Part shown: in pieces, positions 35,038-43,501 of the stretch
Numbering within the stretch: the stretch's first letter is position 1
How the letters are laid out: every line of letters begins with the position of its first letter
Source: Chlamydiota bacterium
GTDB lineage: Bacteria > Chlamydiota > Chlamydiia > Chlamydiales > Rhabdochlamydiaceae
Direction of reading: 5' to 3'
Assembly: GCA_021772335.1 (NCBI GenBank)
Contig: JAJFMD010000007.1
Span: 62,001 to 126,000 of the forward strand
DNA: 64,000 bases
Translations under genes and position numbers: made by a program
Notes under the pieces: model-generated
Told to the model about the DNA's origin: nothing
Seen by the model: the letters and a program-made list of their open reading frames with translations, nothing else
The model's database searches: none

Positions 35038-35793
35038 TTAACGAAAAGCTTCGTTAATATCCGTACGCCGCACCGCGGCCTGCTTCTGCTTGTAATCGTA
35101 TTTATAGGTGTCCTGGATAAGCGTTTCAAACGCCATATGTCGCTCAATGTCATAGTCTAAGATCGCTGTGATCGCTCTAGACTGTCCTGAGAATGTCGCT
35201 CCGGACGTATGTATCGTATCCATCCACTCTTTTAGATCGGTAATGTTATCCATCTCCATATTAAAATTTCTACCATCCACGTGAGAGCTCGTACTCCACA
35301 TCCACTGCAGCTGCTGACCTATACCTTCGGGAGTGTGCCCTGGTTGATTCATCCACCTATCATAAAGCGTTTCAATACTTTCCTTTACACGCTCATTCAG
35401 CGCAGGATCTAAAATGGGGTCGTTTTCCATTAAATAGATCAAATGAGACATTTTTGTAGAAAGGGCGTTAGTCAACGAGGCCAACTCACCTTGCTCCGCA
35501 TCTTTAATCTCATTAAAAATGACTTGCATCTCCTCAAGCTCTTTAGAATAGGTCGCAAGTCCCTCATAATCATAGGACAACTCGCTAATATCCTCTTCAC
35601 TCTTCATACCGAAAGTAGGCAACATAATCATTGTTACATAAATCATTGCAACCCAAGGATCTTCGATATTATCTAGCCTCTCTATCAGCTCTTCTTTTGT
35701 AGGAAGAGATGACGTCGGCGGTCTAGGTACCGTAGGATCTGGGTTAGGTGGCTGAGGTTTATCAATTGGATCTAATGCTAATATCTCTGACAT
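35038..35793 (-). CDS. Acidic helical paralogue B of the accessory T3S locus
   Basis: 251 residues, acidic and helical, with a proline-rich N-terminus (PIDKPQPPNPDPTVPRPPTS). It is homologous to the 248-residue protein next to it, most clearly in the last 75 residues. It is a single-gene transcription unit with its own promoter and terminator. The last residues are basic (AAVRRTDINEAFR). No family is recognised; it is likely to share the role of paralogue A, possibly as a differently regulated or specialised copy. Confidence 0.55.
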   Translation of the reverse strand: MSEILALDPIDKPQPPNPDPTVPRPPTSSLPTKEELIERLDNIEDPWVAMIYVTMIMLPTFGMKSEEDISELSYDYEGLATYSKELEEMQVIFNEIKDAEQGELASLTNALSTKMSHLIYLMENDPILDPALNERVKESIETLYDRWMNQPGHTPEGIGQQLQWMWSTSSHVDGRNFNMEMDNITDLKEWMDTIHTSGATFSGQSRAITAILDYDIERHMAFETLIQDTYKYDYKQKQAAVRRTDINEAFR

Positions 35794-35835
35794 AAACTCT
35801 TCTTCTTTTTAAATAATAAATTGCTCTCAATGTCT

Positions 35836-35864
35836 ATTATATATTATAATTAATTTAAATTCAA
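35836..35864 (-). promoter_or_regulatory. Sigma70-type promoter of paralogue B
   Basis: Minus strand TTGAAT (35859-35864) and TATAAT (35836-35841), 17 bases apart, with a 42-base leader to ATG. It has the same layout as the promoter of paralogue A, so the promoter was duplicated along with the gene. Confidence 0.7.
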
Positions 35865-35949
35865 GAAATTTATTATAAGTAAGTCGTACTGAGTTGATAA
35901 TAAGAGAGTTAAAAAGAGCGATTTTCTTAACTAATTGATTTAGAGCTTA

Positions 35950-36402
35950 TTAAGACTTACGCCAGTCTGAGCGCTTAGGGCGCTTGCGCTTGCTCTTTTT
36001 AGAAGGGGGCGGAGGAGGCTCTTTAGGCTTCTCTTCGCCTTCGTGCATTTCTTTAGCGACATTCTCACTAATGCTTTCGATGCTATTTTTGCTCCGCTCA
36101 ATCCAGCCTGCTTCAAAGGGAGAGAAATTAGAGGGGTTTTGAGCATAGGCTATCAGATCTTCCTCACTCATCCCCACCTGCTCCCCTATTGACTGAGTAA
36201 GCTCTTTTAGGCGGAGGTGAAAATCATTCATCATTTTGATGAGGGTTTTCTTCTCCTCAGGCTCAGCAGTTTTGAGCTCAACCTGGAACTCTTGAAAGAG
36301 AACAGCAATCTCTTTAAGGATGCTCTCTAAGGAAACTTTCTCTCCCTTAGAACTTTGCTCAATCTTCTCTAATATATCTTGGCAATGCTCTTTAAATGAC
36401 AT
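35950..36402 (-). CDS. Helical hypothetical protein with basic Pro-rich tail
   Basis: 150 residues. Residues 1-105 are amphipathic helices (for example LESILKEIAVLFQEFQVELK and LIKMMNDFHLRLKELTQSIG). The end is a Pro run followed by a Lys/Arg-rich stretch (KEPPPPPSKKSKRKRPKRSD) that could bind nucleic acid or a membrane. It is divergent from the T3S chaperone gene; the 240-base gap between them has a TATATATATATA run and a candidate plus-strand promoter. Function unknown. An overlapping shifted frame (68 residues) is a shadow. Confidence 0.5.
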   Translation of the reverse strand: MSFKEHCQDILEKIEQSSKGEKVSLESILKEIAVLFQEFQVELKTAEPEEKKTLIKMMNDFHLRLKELTQSIGEQVGMSEEDLIAYAQNPSNFSPFEAGWIERSKNSIESISENVAKEMHEGEEKPKEPPPPPSKKSKRKRPKRSDWRKS

Positions 36403-36559
36403 AAAAGCCTAATGTTTAACATATTGTAGCGCATAGCCTTATCCTAGCACATTAGGGGATTTTTACGCTTAAGTCATTTATGCTTAGTTTATTATAACAC
36501 ATTGACTCTCAATGCGTTATATGGTAAATAAAAATTTTATTTGATAAAAAGCAGTCTGA

Positions 36560-36587
36560 TTGAGTACACCTTGAATGTATATATATA
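36560..36587 (+). promoter_or_regulatory. Candidate promoter of the main T3S operon
   Basis: TTGAGT (36560-36565) and TATATA (36582-36587) with 16-base spacing, inside an alternating TA run, 56 bases before the first gene. The TA run makes the -10 position ambiguous. Confidence 0.4.
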
Positions 36588-36642
36588 TATTGAGAGGAGA
36601 TGCCTTTCAATTACTCATTAAGAATTATTTCAGGATAGAGCT

Positions 36643-37056
36643 GTGCTCGAAGACCACCTAAAACGCTTGAGCTCTGATCTCGGAATGAAGGAGATCCCTC
36701 AAAAGAACGATCAAGGCATTTATAGCTGGCCTTTTGAGCCTAATATTGATGTCGCGATTAAGGAGCAAAATCCAGGGGTCTTTCTTTATGCGACACTAGG
36801 GCCTTGCCCTCAAAAGCGCAAGGAAGATCTATTCATTCGATTGATGGAAGCGAATTTTATGGGACAGGGAACACGCGGCGCTGTAATAGGATTAGAAGAG
36901 GATATGAATCTCAGCTTCTCACTCGATTTATCGCATGAGCTTGAGTACTCCTATTTTTTTGAGCAACTGGAAGAATTTGTTAATTATGTCGATTTTTGGC
37001 GCAGTGAACTCACGCGTTTTGGGGAAGAATCTAATGCACTCTTTTCAGGGGGATAG
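36643..37056 (+). CDS. T3S chaperone (CesT/SycE-type, CT663-like)
   Basis: 137 residues, acidic, with the alpha-beta-beta-beta-alpha-beta-beta-alpha pattern of class I T3S chaperones: HLKRLSSDLGM helix, GVFLYATLGPCP and IYSWPFEP strands, LFIRLMEANFMGQGTRGAV helix, then LSFSLDLSHELEYSYFFEQL. It starts at GTG with CAGGAT before it. It is the first gene of the T3S operon, 11 bases ahead of cdsD, the position held by CT663 in C. trachomatis. Its cargo cannot be told from sequence. Confidence 0.75.
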   Translation: MLEDHLKRLSSDLGMKEIPQKNDQGIYSWPFEPNIDVAIKEQNPGVFLYATLGPCPQKRKEDLFIRLMEANFMGQGTRGAVIGLEEDMNLSFSLDLSHELEYSYFFEQLEEFVNYVDFWRSELTRFGEESNALFSGG

Positions 37057-37067
37057 GAAGTAAACCA

Positions 37068-38780
37068 ATGGTAGCTTTTCTCATTGGTCTATCAGGACCG
37101 CTGAAAGATCTGACTGTTCGTCTTGAAGAAGGAGAACAATGGGTGTTGGGACGTGATCCTGATGTGGCACAAATCGTTTTAGAAGATCCGATGGTCTCTC
37201 GCCGTCATGCGATCTTACATTTGAAAGAAGGCAAATTTGAGCTGGAGAACCTCAGCGAGGTGAACCCGGTATTGCACAATCAAACGGAAATCACTGAACC
37301 GACGATTATAGAAGAAGGTGATCATGTTCAAATCGGCTCAACAGATTTTCTATTTTCGTTAAGAGAACCTGAAGTAAAAATCGAAGAAGAGTTGCCGCCT
37401 CAAGAAGAGGTTTTTGAAGAGATGCCGGAATTTGGCATCGCTGAAATGCCTTTTGCTCCAAAAACACGCTGGATGCTAAAGGTCATCTCCGGCCCTAACG
37501 CAGGAGCGGAATTTGCACTGCCAACAAATGAAGCAAAGATCATCGGTAAAGATCCGAGCAGTTGTGACATTATCTTTCAAGATCTCAGTGTTTCAAGACA
37601 GCACGCGCGCATCTCTTTGGAAGCGGATAACAAGATTTTTATTGAAGATTTAAAAAGCAAGAATGGCACGATTGTTAACGGTGAATTGCTTTCTGAAAAA
37701 AAGGAAATTCATTCACAAGATCTCATTGCTTTAGGAACGACGAGCTTTTTAGTTATCGATCGCGAACAAGCACGGGAAACGATTATCTCACCGCCTCCAA
37801 TGGCGAAACCTAAAGAAAAAATTGCTAAAGCAGAAGACGTTGAAGAAGAAGCTCCTGAAGATTGGCATGACATGTTTATTCCAACAAAACATTTAGTGAT
37901 TGCTGGAGCATTTGCTGTTTGCGTTATCGCACTATTTATGGCGAGTTTTTTCTTATTAAAATCAACGCCAATTCAAATCGTAACTGTTGATCAACAAAAA
38001 CAGATTGAAAAAACTCTCGATCACTACCCTGATGTTGAATTTTCTTATAATCCTGCAAGCCGCACAATTTTTCTTGTTGGTCATGTGCTCACTGATGTTG
38101 AAAAATTGGAACTTTTATACGGTTTGCAAGGTCTTGGCTATATTGAAAACTACGAAGATAACATTGTGATTGACGAACTTGTTTGGGAGAATTTTAACGC
38201 ACTTTTAGCGACAAATTCTGACTGGGCCGGCGTGTCTGTTCATTCCATAAAACCTGGTCAATTTGTCATTACTGGATATCTCGATAATCTCGATCAGTGG
38301 CAGTCTCTAATGGATTACGTCAATCTACATTTTCCTTACCTGGATAAGATACAACGGCAAGTTGTTGTTGAATCTAATCTCGCAATGGAAATTGAATCAA
38401 TTTTACTCCAGCGCGGGTTAGCGAATGTCGCTTTTGAATTGAGTAATGGACAAGTTGTATTGGTCGGCAGAGTTGGAGAGCCTAGAAAAAGCGATCTGAA
38501 CAACACTGTTAATATGCTCAAAGCACTTCCCGGAGTGCGCATGGTAAAAAACTTTGTCGTTGTAACTGGAGAAGAAACTGCCTTTATTGACATCACGAGT
38601 CAGTATCAAGTGAATGGCAGTTTAATGCGCAATAATAGAGGTAATTTCGTCGTGATTAATGGGCGCATTTTAGGTGAAGGAAACACGCTTGATGAGATGC
38701 ATATAATGGCAGTTACTTCTAATGCTGTTTATTTAGAAAAAGATGGTATTAAATTTCAAATTAATTACAATCCGCAATAG
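37068..38780 (+). CDS. cdsD: T3S inner-membrane ring protein CdsD (SctD), two FHA domains
   Basis: 570 residues. Cytoplasmic FHA domains are at about 25-80 (WVLGRDPDVA, SRRHAILHL) and 155-225 (IIGKDPSSCD, VSRQHARISL, SKNGTIVNGE); both keep the Gly-Arg/Lys-Asp, Ser-Arg-x-His and Asn core. A Glu/Pro linker leads to one transmembrane span (about 276-298) and a periplasmic YscD/BON-like part. C. trachomatis CdsD is longer (about 830), so this is a compact form. FHA domains bind phosphothreonine, which fits the kinase Pkn5 in the same operon. It follows the chaperone and precedes cdsE by 116 bases. Confidence 0.88.
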   Translation: MVAFLIGLSGPLKDLTVRLEEGEQWVLGRDPDVAQIVLEDPMVSRRHAILHLKEGKFELENLSEVNPVLHNQTEITEPTIIEEGDHVQIGSTDFLFSLREPEVKIEEELPPQEEVFEEMPEFGIAEMPFAPKTRWMLKVISGPNAGAEFALPTNEAKIIGKDPSSCDIIFQDLSVSRQHARISLEADNKIFIEDLKSKNGTIVNGELLSEKKEIHSQDLIALGTTSFLVIDREQARETIISPPPMAKPKEKIAKAEDVEEEAPEDWHDMFIPTKHLVIAGAFAVCVIALFMASFFLLKSTPIQIVTVDQQKQIEKTLDHYPDVEFSYNPASRTIFLVGHVLTDVEKLELLYGLQGLGYIENYEDNIVIDELVWENFNALLATNSDWAGVSVHSIKPGQFVITGYLDNLDQWQSLMDYVNLHFPYLDKIQRQVVVESNLAMEIESILLQRGLANVAFELSNGQVVLVGRVGEPRKSDLNNTVNMLKALPGVRMVKNFVVVTGEETAFIDITSQYQVNGSLMRNNRGNFVVINGRILGEGNTLDEMHIMAVTSNAVYLEKDGIKFQINYNPQ

Positions 38781-38896
38781 GGAGACGGCAAGCTGCATTT
38801 CATGCATCACATAAATTGTTTTTTAACATTACAAGTTTTATGTGTCGGAAGTAACGTTGTCAGCTCGGGGATTTATGTAGGTGGAGGAACGAAATA

Positions 38897-39142
38897 ATGT
38901 TTGGCTTAGAAAAACAGCCTAAAGGGCCTTTTGAGTTCGATTTAGAAAAGGATTTAAAAAAAGATCCCAATCTTGCAAAGAACATGTTGAAAATGATCGA
39001 CGGAAAAATCGGCGAAATTAAAGAGATCTTGCGCAAAGGCGGAACAACTCAAGACATGGATGAATGTGGAACAATTTTGCAAGCATATGTCTCAACGAAA
39101 AAAGTCATTGAGCGCTCTTTAAGAAAGAATAAAAATATATAA
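38897..39142 (+). CDS. cdsE: T3S needle chaperone CdsE (SctE-type, CT665-like)
   Basis: 81-residue helical protein beginning MFGLEKQPKGPFEFDLEKDL. Length, position between cdsD and cdsF, and helical content match CT665/CdsE, which with CdsG keeps the needle subunit soluble. Sequence identity to YscE outside chlamydiae is not visible by eye. GGAGG lies eight bases before ATG. The 116-base gap upstream is larger than elsewhere in the operon and may hold an internal promoter. Confidence 0.75.
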   Translation: MFGLEKQPKGPFEFDLEKDLKKDPNLAKNMLKMIDGKIGEIKEILRKGGTTQDMDECGTILQAYVSTKKVIERSLRKNKNI

Positions 39143-39153
39143 CGGAGGAAATT

Positions 39154-39426
39154 ATGTCAGGTTCAGGAGGCGATTCGATACAGCAACCGCCATGGCATGC
39201 AACAATCAGCTTTTCAACTTTGATGAGAGTATACACAAAGTTACAAAGTAGTGTTGTATCACAAGTGCGTGCGGTTGCAAGTCGCATCTCACAAGCAACA
39301 CCAGGTAAGTTTTTGCTGCTCCAGTTTTCTATGGCGCAAGTAACACAGATTGGTGATTCAATTTCGAATTTGATCGCACAGGTCAATTCGATGATTTCTA
39401 ATGCGGTGAGTAACCAAAGAAGATAG
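39154..39426 (+). CDS. cdsF: T3S needle protein CdsF (SctF)
   Basis: 90-residue helical hairpin protein with a Gly/Ser-rich start and a Ser/Gln/Val-rich C-terminal helix (NLIAQVNSMISNAVSNQRR) of the needle-subunit type. Position after cdsE, size and the strong CGGAGGA ribosome-binding site, suited to a highly made subunit, all agree with CdsF (83 residues in C. trachomatis). The mid-helix break is likely at ATPGK. Confidence 0.82.
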   Translation: MSGSGGDSIQQPPWHATISFSTLMRVYTKLQSSVVSQVRAVASRISQATPGKFLLLQFSMAQVTQIGDSISNLIAQVNSMISNAVSNQRR

Positions 39427-39471
39427 CGATTTAGCAATTTACAAAGAGTTCAAAACTAGAGGAAAAATACG

Positions 39472-39918
39472 ATGGGTCAATATTTACAAAAATATCAAGA
39501 TGATTTCATCTTGTTCTGTGAGGCGGGTTTTATCGCGACCAATCAGGCTGATGAAGATTCTGCTCTGAAATTATTCAAAGCATCTGAAATGTTTCAACCT
39601 GAAAACACATTACCACAAGTTGGCATTGGGTATATGTACATGTTGCAACTACAACTTAATCAAGCATGCCAACGCTTTGAAAATGTACTGAAATCTGAAC
39701 CGACAAACGGAATGGCAAAAGCTCTTCTAGGATTGAGCTACGTGCTAACAACGGATAAAGTTGACAGAGGTGAACAGATTTTGGAAGAGGCTACTAAGCA
39801 CAAAGACGAGCAAGTCAAACGTTTAGCGAGCGATGCCATTGTTTTTGCAGAAACATGCGTTAAAAAGGCGCCAACTCCTGCACAAGCTCCTACTGAAAAA
39901 AAGAAAAAGAAAAAGTGA
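39472..39918 (+). CDS. cdsG: T3S needle co-chaperone CdsG (TPR type)
   Basis: 148 residues with two or three TPR-like helical repeats (LFKASEMFQPENTLPQVGIG, YMYMLQLQLNQACQRFENVL, MAKALLGLSYVLTT). It fills the position of CT667/CdsG, partner of CdsE in holding the needle subunit. It ends in a run of lysines (EKKKKKK). AGAGGAAA lies upstream of ATG. Confidence 0.75.
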   Translation: MGQYLQKYQDDFILFCEAGFIATNQADEDSALKLFKASEMFQPENTLPQVGIGYMYMLQLQLNQACQRFENVLKSEPTNGMAKALLGLSYVLTTDKVDRGEQILEEATKHKDEQVKRLASDAIVFAETCVKKAPTPAQAPTEKKKKKK

Positions 39919-39924
39919 GTTTAA

Positions 39925-40575
39925 GTGGCTGAAAATATCACTCCAAAAGGCATTCCGGATGTAGATAAGTTAGATGCTGTGCAGCCGATTCAACCCGAAA
40001 CGCGCATGCCAACACCTCAACAATCATTTAATGAGGTGATGCAGCAGGTTACTCCGAATGCTCCTGAGATGCAGCAGGCAGGACTTGTCTCTCCTTTTGA
40101 TTTAGCAGGCGCTAGAACGCCTCTAGCACAAGGACCGACAATTGAAAACCTGATAAAGCAGGTCAATGCGAGTGAAAATACGATTAATGATGTGCGTGGC
40201 CAGCTGCAAACGCCAAACCTACGTCTTAGACAAGCGGATAAATATCTTCTTAATAACAAATTAGGTGATGCCCGCACAAACTTTCACTCCGCTGCAGATA
40301 AAGTTGGAGCGCCAGTCACGCCTGATACGAAGGTGCCTTTAGGAGCGAGCCCCATCGATCGTTTCCTCTCCTTCCTCAGTGATGGTGCTACACAGCTTTC
40401 GGCAGCGAAAAATCAACTCAATGAATTAAACAAAAAGGGAGATAGTGTTAATCCCTCTGACTTTTTGTTAGTCCAAATCAAAATGAGTAAGGCGCAGCAA
40501 AGTATTGAATTTTCTTCAATCGTATTAGCCAAAGCGATGGAGGCTACAACTCAGCTAATGAGTACGCAGCTGTAA
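39925..40575 (+). CDS. T3S operon protein, CT668-like
   Basis: 216 residues starting at GTG six bases after cdsG. It is Pro/Gln/Asn-rich at the N-terminus, and the C-terminal third is helical and amphipathic (FLLVQIKMSKAQQSIEFSSI, VLAKAMEATTQLMSTQL), which resembles the C-terminal helix of inner-rod proteins (SctI). C. trachomatis has a protein of unknown class (CT668) at this site; an inner-rod role is an inference from that helix and position. Confidence 0.6.
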   Translation: MAENITPKGIPDVDKLDAVQPIQPETRMPTPQQSFNEVMQQVTPNAPEMQQAGLVSPFDLAGARTPLAQGPTIENLIKQVNASENTINDVRGQLQTPNLRLRQADKYLLNNKLGDARTNFHSAADKVGAPVTPDTKVPLGASPIDRFLSFLSDGATQLSAAKNQLNELNKKGDSVNPSDFLLVQIKMSKAQQSIEFSSIVLAKAMEATTQLMSTQL

Positions 40576-40638
40576 ATTGCATAATCGCTCTAGGTATTCT
40601 CTTCGCCTTGGCTTATAGTTAAAAAAACATGGTAGGCA

Positions 40639-41958
40639 ATGGACGAAGGACCAAATTTTGACAAGCTCACTGAGCAATTGGAATCGATCGAACTGACAAC
40701 AGTGCATGGGCGCATCACTGAAGTTGTCGGCATGTTGATCAAAGCGATTATCCCTGATGTGAAGATGGGCGAAGTGTGCATGATCAAACGCGATGGTGAA
40801 CCGCTCATGGCCGAAGTGGTTGGATTCACTAAAGACGAAGTGTATCTCTCTCCTCTCGGCAATATGAAAGGAGTTGGCCCCTCTTCTGAAGTCATCCCCA
40901 CAAAAATGCCACTGCACATCAAAGTTGGACCCGGTCTGCTCGGACGTGTTCTCGACGGCTTAGGAAGGCCTCTTGATGAAGACACAAAAGGGCCTCTCAC
41001 TAATGTCGATGAAACTTTCCCTGTAATTAACGCCCCACCTGATCCTCTCTATCGCACAATGATCAGTGAACCTCTTTCTGTTGGCGTTCGCGCTATAGAT
41101 GGAGTTTTAAGCTGCGGTAAAGGACAACGCGTCGGCATTTTTGCTGCAGCAGGTGTTGGTAAATCAACATTGCTTGGCATGATTGCTAGATACGCTAAAG
41201 CGGACATCAATGTGATCTCATTGATCGGAGAGCGTGGTCGTGAGGTGCGTGAATTTCTTGTGCATGACCTCGGTGAAGAGGGAATGAAGCGCTCTATTAT
41301 TATTGTTTCAACTTCTGATCAAGCTTCTCAACTTAGACTCAATGCCGCTTATGTTGGCACAGCAATTGCAGAGTATTTCCGTGAGCAAGGCAAAAATGTG
41401 ATCTTGATGATGGATTCCATCACACGCTATGCGCGCGCTCTAAGAGAAATTGGTCTTGCAGCTGGAGAACCCCCTGCACGCGCTGGTTATACACCATCTG
41501 TATTTGCAACACTTCCTCGACTGCTCGAACGTTCAGGCAATTCTGCTAAAGGCTCAATGACTGCTTTTTACACGATTCTCGTCGCCGGTGACGATCTCAA
41601 TGAACCCGTTGCTGATGAAACGCGCTCTATTCTCGATGGACACATTGTCTTATCGAGTGATCTCGCAAGGCAATATCACTATCCTGCTATTGATGTCCTC
41701 GGTTCGGTCAGTCGTATTTTGACTCAAATTGTCGATAAGGAGCATTTGCAACTCATTGGACAAATCAGAGAAGTCTTGGCCAATTACAAGAAAATCGAAC
41801 TTCTTTTGCGCATTGGAGAGTACAAGCCTGGTTCAGATAAAAACGCAGATTTTGCAATTCGTTATATTGAAAAAGTGAACCGCTTTTTGAAACAACAGGT
41901 GACTGAGCAATCAACTTTTGAAGAGACGCTGCAACAACTTAAAATGCTCTTTAGGTAA
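40639..41958 (+). CDS. cdsN: T3S ATPase CdsN (SctN)
   Basis: 439-residue F1-type ATPase that unfolds and releases substrates at the base of the injectisome. Walker A is GVGKST (AAAGVGKSTLLG, about residues 167-178), Walker B is VILMMDSITRYA, and the T3S ATPase signatures GERGREVREF and LREIGLAAGEPPARAGYTPS are intact. The N-terminal beta-barrel domain is present. It follows the CT668-like gene after 63 bases and precedes cdsO by two bases. Confidence 0.96.
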   Translation: MDEGPNFDKLTEQLESIELTTVHGRITEVVGMLIKAIIPDVKMGEVCMIKRDGEPLMAEVVGFTKDEVYLSPLGNMKGVGPSSEVIPTKMPLHIKVGPGLLGRVLDGLGRPLDEDTKGPLTNVDETFPVINAPPDPLYRTMISEPLSVGVRAIDGVLSCGKGQRVGIFAAAGVGKSTLLGMIARYAKADINVISLIGERGREVREFLVHDLGEEGMKRSIIIVSTSDQASQLRLNAAYVGTAIAEYFREQGKNVILMMDSITRYARALREIGLAAGEPPARAGYTPSVFATLPRLLERSGNSAKGSMTAFYTILVAGDDLNEPVADETRSILDGHIVLSSDLARQYHYPAIDVLGSVSRILTQIVDKEHLQLIGQIREVLANYKKIELLLRIGEYKPGSDKNADFAIRYIEKVNRFLKQQVTEQSTFEETLQQLKMLFR

Positions 41959-41960
41959 TA

Positions 41961-42458
41961 ATGGCCCAAGATAAATATCCCCTCGTGCAATTGGAACAAA
42001 TTAAAAAAAAGCGCCTCGATGAAGCGGAGCGTCTTCTTGCAGAAAAAAAACGTATTTTAGAAGACGAGACACGCAAACTTCGCAAGATCGAAAATGAACG
42101 GGATAAAGTTAAAGAGCACAAACAAGAAAAACTTGATCAATTGCGCGATGAGCTCGATAGCGGCACGACTAGTGATAAAGTTGAGCAGATGAAACGCTAT
42201 CTAGATGTGGTCGATGAAAGGCTCGCTCAAAAAGAAGCAAAAGTGAAAGAGCAACAAAAGCATGTTAATGCAGCAGAACAAGCTGTTGAAGAAGCGCGCA
42301 TTCAACTTAATAGAAAACTACAAGAAGTTGAGAAGATCAAACTCCATCGCAATGAATGGCAAAAAGGTGTAGATCTAGAAGAACTGCGTAAAGAAGGCAT
42401 CGAAACTGATGAACTCGGTGCTGCTATGCATACGCTCCGGAAAAAACGGGGAGATTAA
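41961..42458 (+). CDS. cdsO: T3S stalk/coiled-coil protein CdsO (SctO)
   Basis: 165 residues, nearly all one charged coiled coil (EQIKKKRLDEAERLLAEKK through residue 150). It corresponds to YscO/FliJ, which acts as the stalk inside the ATPase hexamer, and to CT670. The gene follows the ATPase by two bases, the usual order. Confidence 0.85.
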   Translation: MAQDKYPLVQLEQIKKKRLDEAERLLAEKKRILEDETRKLRKIENERDKVKEHKQEKLDQLRDELDSGTTSDKVEQMKRYLDVVDERLAQKEAKVKEQQKHVNAAEQAVEEARIQLNRKLQEVEKIKLHRNEWQKGVDLEELRKEGIETDELGAAMHTLRKKRGD

Positions 42459-42466
42459 ACGCGCTT

Positions 42467-43498
42467 ATGACTGATGTACCCAAAGTTCCTGGCCAAACAG
42501 GACCTCGTGAGCCTGATCGACGTCAAGACGTTCCCTCTGGCAAAGAGTTCGAAGAGTTGATGAAACCCGACAAGCTGCGTGTCGATGTCGAGCAGCAAAA
42601 AAAGCGCAAACGACCAGAGAAATCTGAAGAAGAAAAAATGACCGAGCGCAAACAACAAGCAAAGCAGCAACCTGTCAAAGAGCCTAAACCTTTTCAAGAG
42701 ACCTACAAAACTAAGCGCTCTGAAATGAAACCGACAGAAAAGGTAGAAAAAACAGAAAAATCCGCTGAAGTGCATCCTGCAGAAGAGATCGCTGAAGAAG
42801 AGGAAGTAAGCTCTGTTGAAGAACCTCAAGGGAAAGAAGCTGTCAAAAAAGAAAAAGGGGTAGCAATGCCCTCGGATAAACCTACCTCTGGCATACCAAC
42901 AGCAGAAAAACCTGCAGAAGGAGCTGTAATTCCACCTGCAGCCCCAGTAACTCCCGAAGCGCCTCCTGCGGAAGCAAAACCTGCAGCACAAGACCCTACT
43001 AAAATTAAAGCTCCTGAAAAGAGTGCTGGCGCAGAGGAAAAGCCTGTTACTCGCGAAGCACCAGCAGCACCACAAGCTCCAGCAGCACCCGCGGCGCAAC
43101 CCGCAGCTGCGCTGCCAACCCTTCAACCTTATGTGCAACTCGACAGCCAAACTTTAGCACTATTCGAAAGAGCTATCGGTGTAATGAGCATAATGAACAG
43201 CTCAGGAATCACAGAGACAACAATTCGACTCACCTCCCCTCAATTTAAAAATTCTGCTTTCTTCAATACACAAATCGTGATTCGTGAATATAGCTCCGCT
43301 CCTAAATCGTATACGGTGCAAATTCTCGGAACTCCTAGAGCGGTTGAGCGTGCTCAAGCCAATTTATCTCTATTGACAAATGCCTTTGCAAAAGCAGAAT
43401 ATAACTTTACGGTGGCAAGATTAGAAACAGGGCTACTTCCAAGCCATCGTGCGACGGAAAAAAAGAAAAAGCCTCAAGAAGAGAAAGAGGAGCAATAA
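42467..43498 (+). CDS. cdsP: T3S ruler/substrate-switch-type protein CdsP (SctP)
   Basis: 343 residues. The first 220 are a disordered Lys/Glu/Pro/Ala-rich stretch (for example EKPAEGAVIPPAAPVTPEAP). Residues 225-330 form a compact domain (LALFERAIGVMSIMNSSGIT, IRLTSPQFKNSAFFNTQIVI) like the C-terminal switch domain. This matches CT671/CdsP and the general plan of SctP rulers, in which the long disordered part sets needle length. The antisense frame at 42455-43150 is a shadow of the low-complexity region. Confidence 0.8.
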   Translation: MTDVPKVPGQTGPREPDRRQDVPSGKEFEELMKPDKLRVDVEQQKKRKRPEKSEEEKMTERKQQAKQQPVKEPKPFQETYKTKRSEMKPTEKVEKTEKSAEVHPAEEIAEEEEVSSVEEPQGKEAVKKEKGVAMPSDKPTSGIPTAEKPAEGAVIPPAAPVTPEAPPAEAKPAAQDPTKIKAPEKSAGAEEKPVTREAPAAPQAPAAPAAQPAAALPTLQPYVQLDSQTLALFERAIGVMSIMNSSGITETTIRLTSPQFKNSAFFNTQIVIREYSSAPKSYTVQILGTPRAVERAQANLSLLTNAFAKAEYNFTVARLETGLLPSHRATEKKKKPQEEKEEQ

Positions 43499-43501
43499 GA
43501 G

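Noticed and set aside
36576-36590. TATATATATATA run as a phase-variable microsatellite
   Set aside because: Only about six units and in AT-rich non-coding DNA; no evidence of length variation can be had from one sequence.
42455-43150. 231-residue minus-strand frame
   Set aside because: Antisense of the low-complexity part of cdsP; Phe/Cys/Arg-rich composition is what the reverse of Lys/Glu/Ala codons gives.
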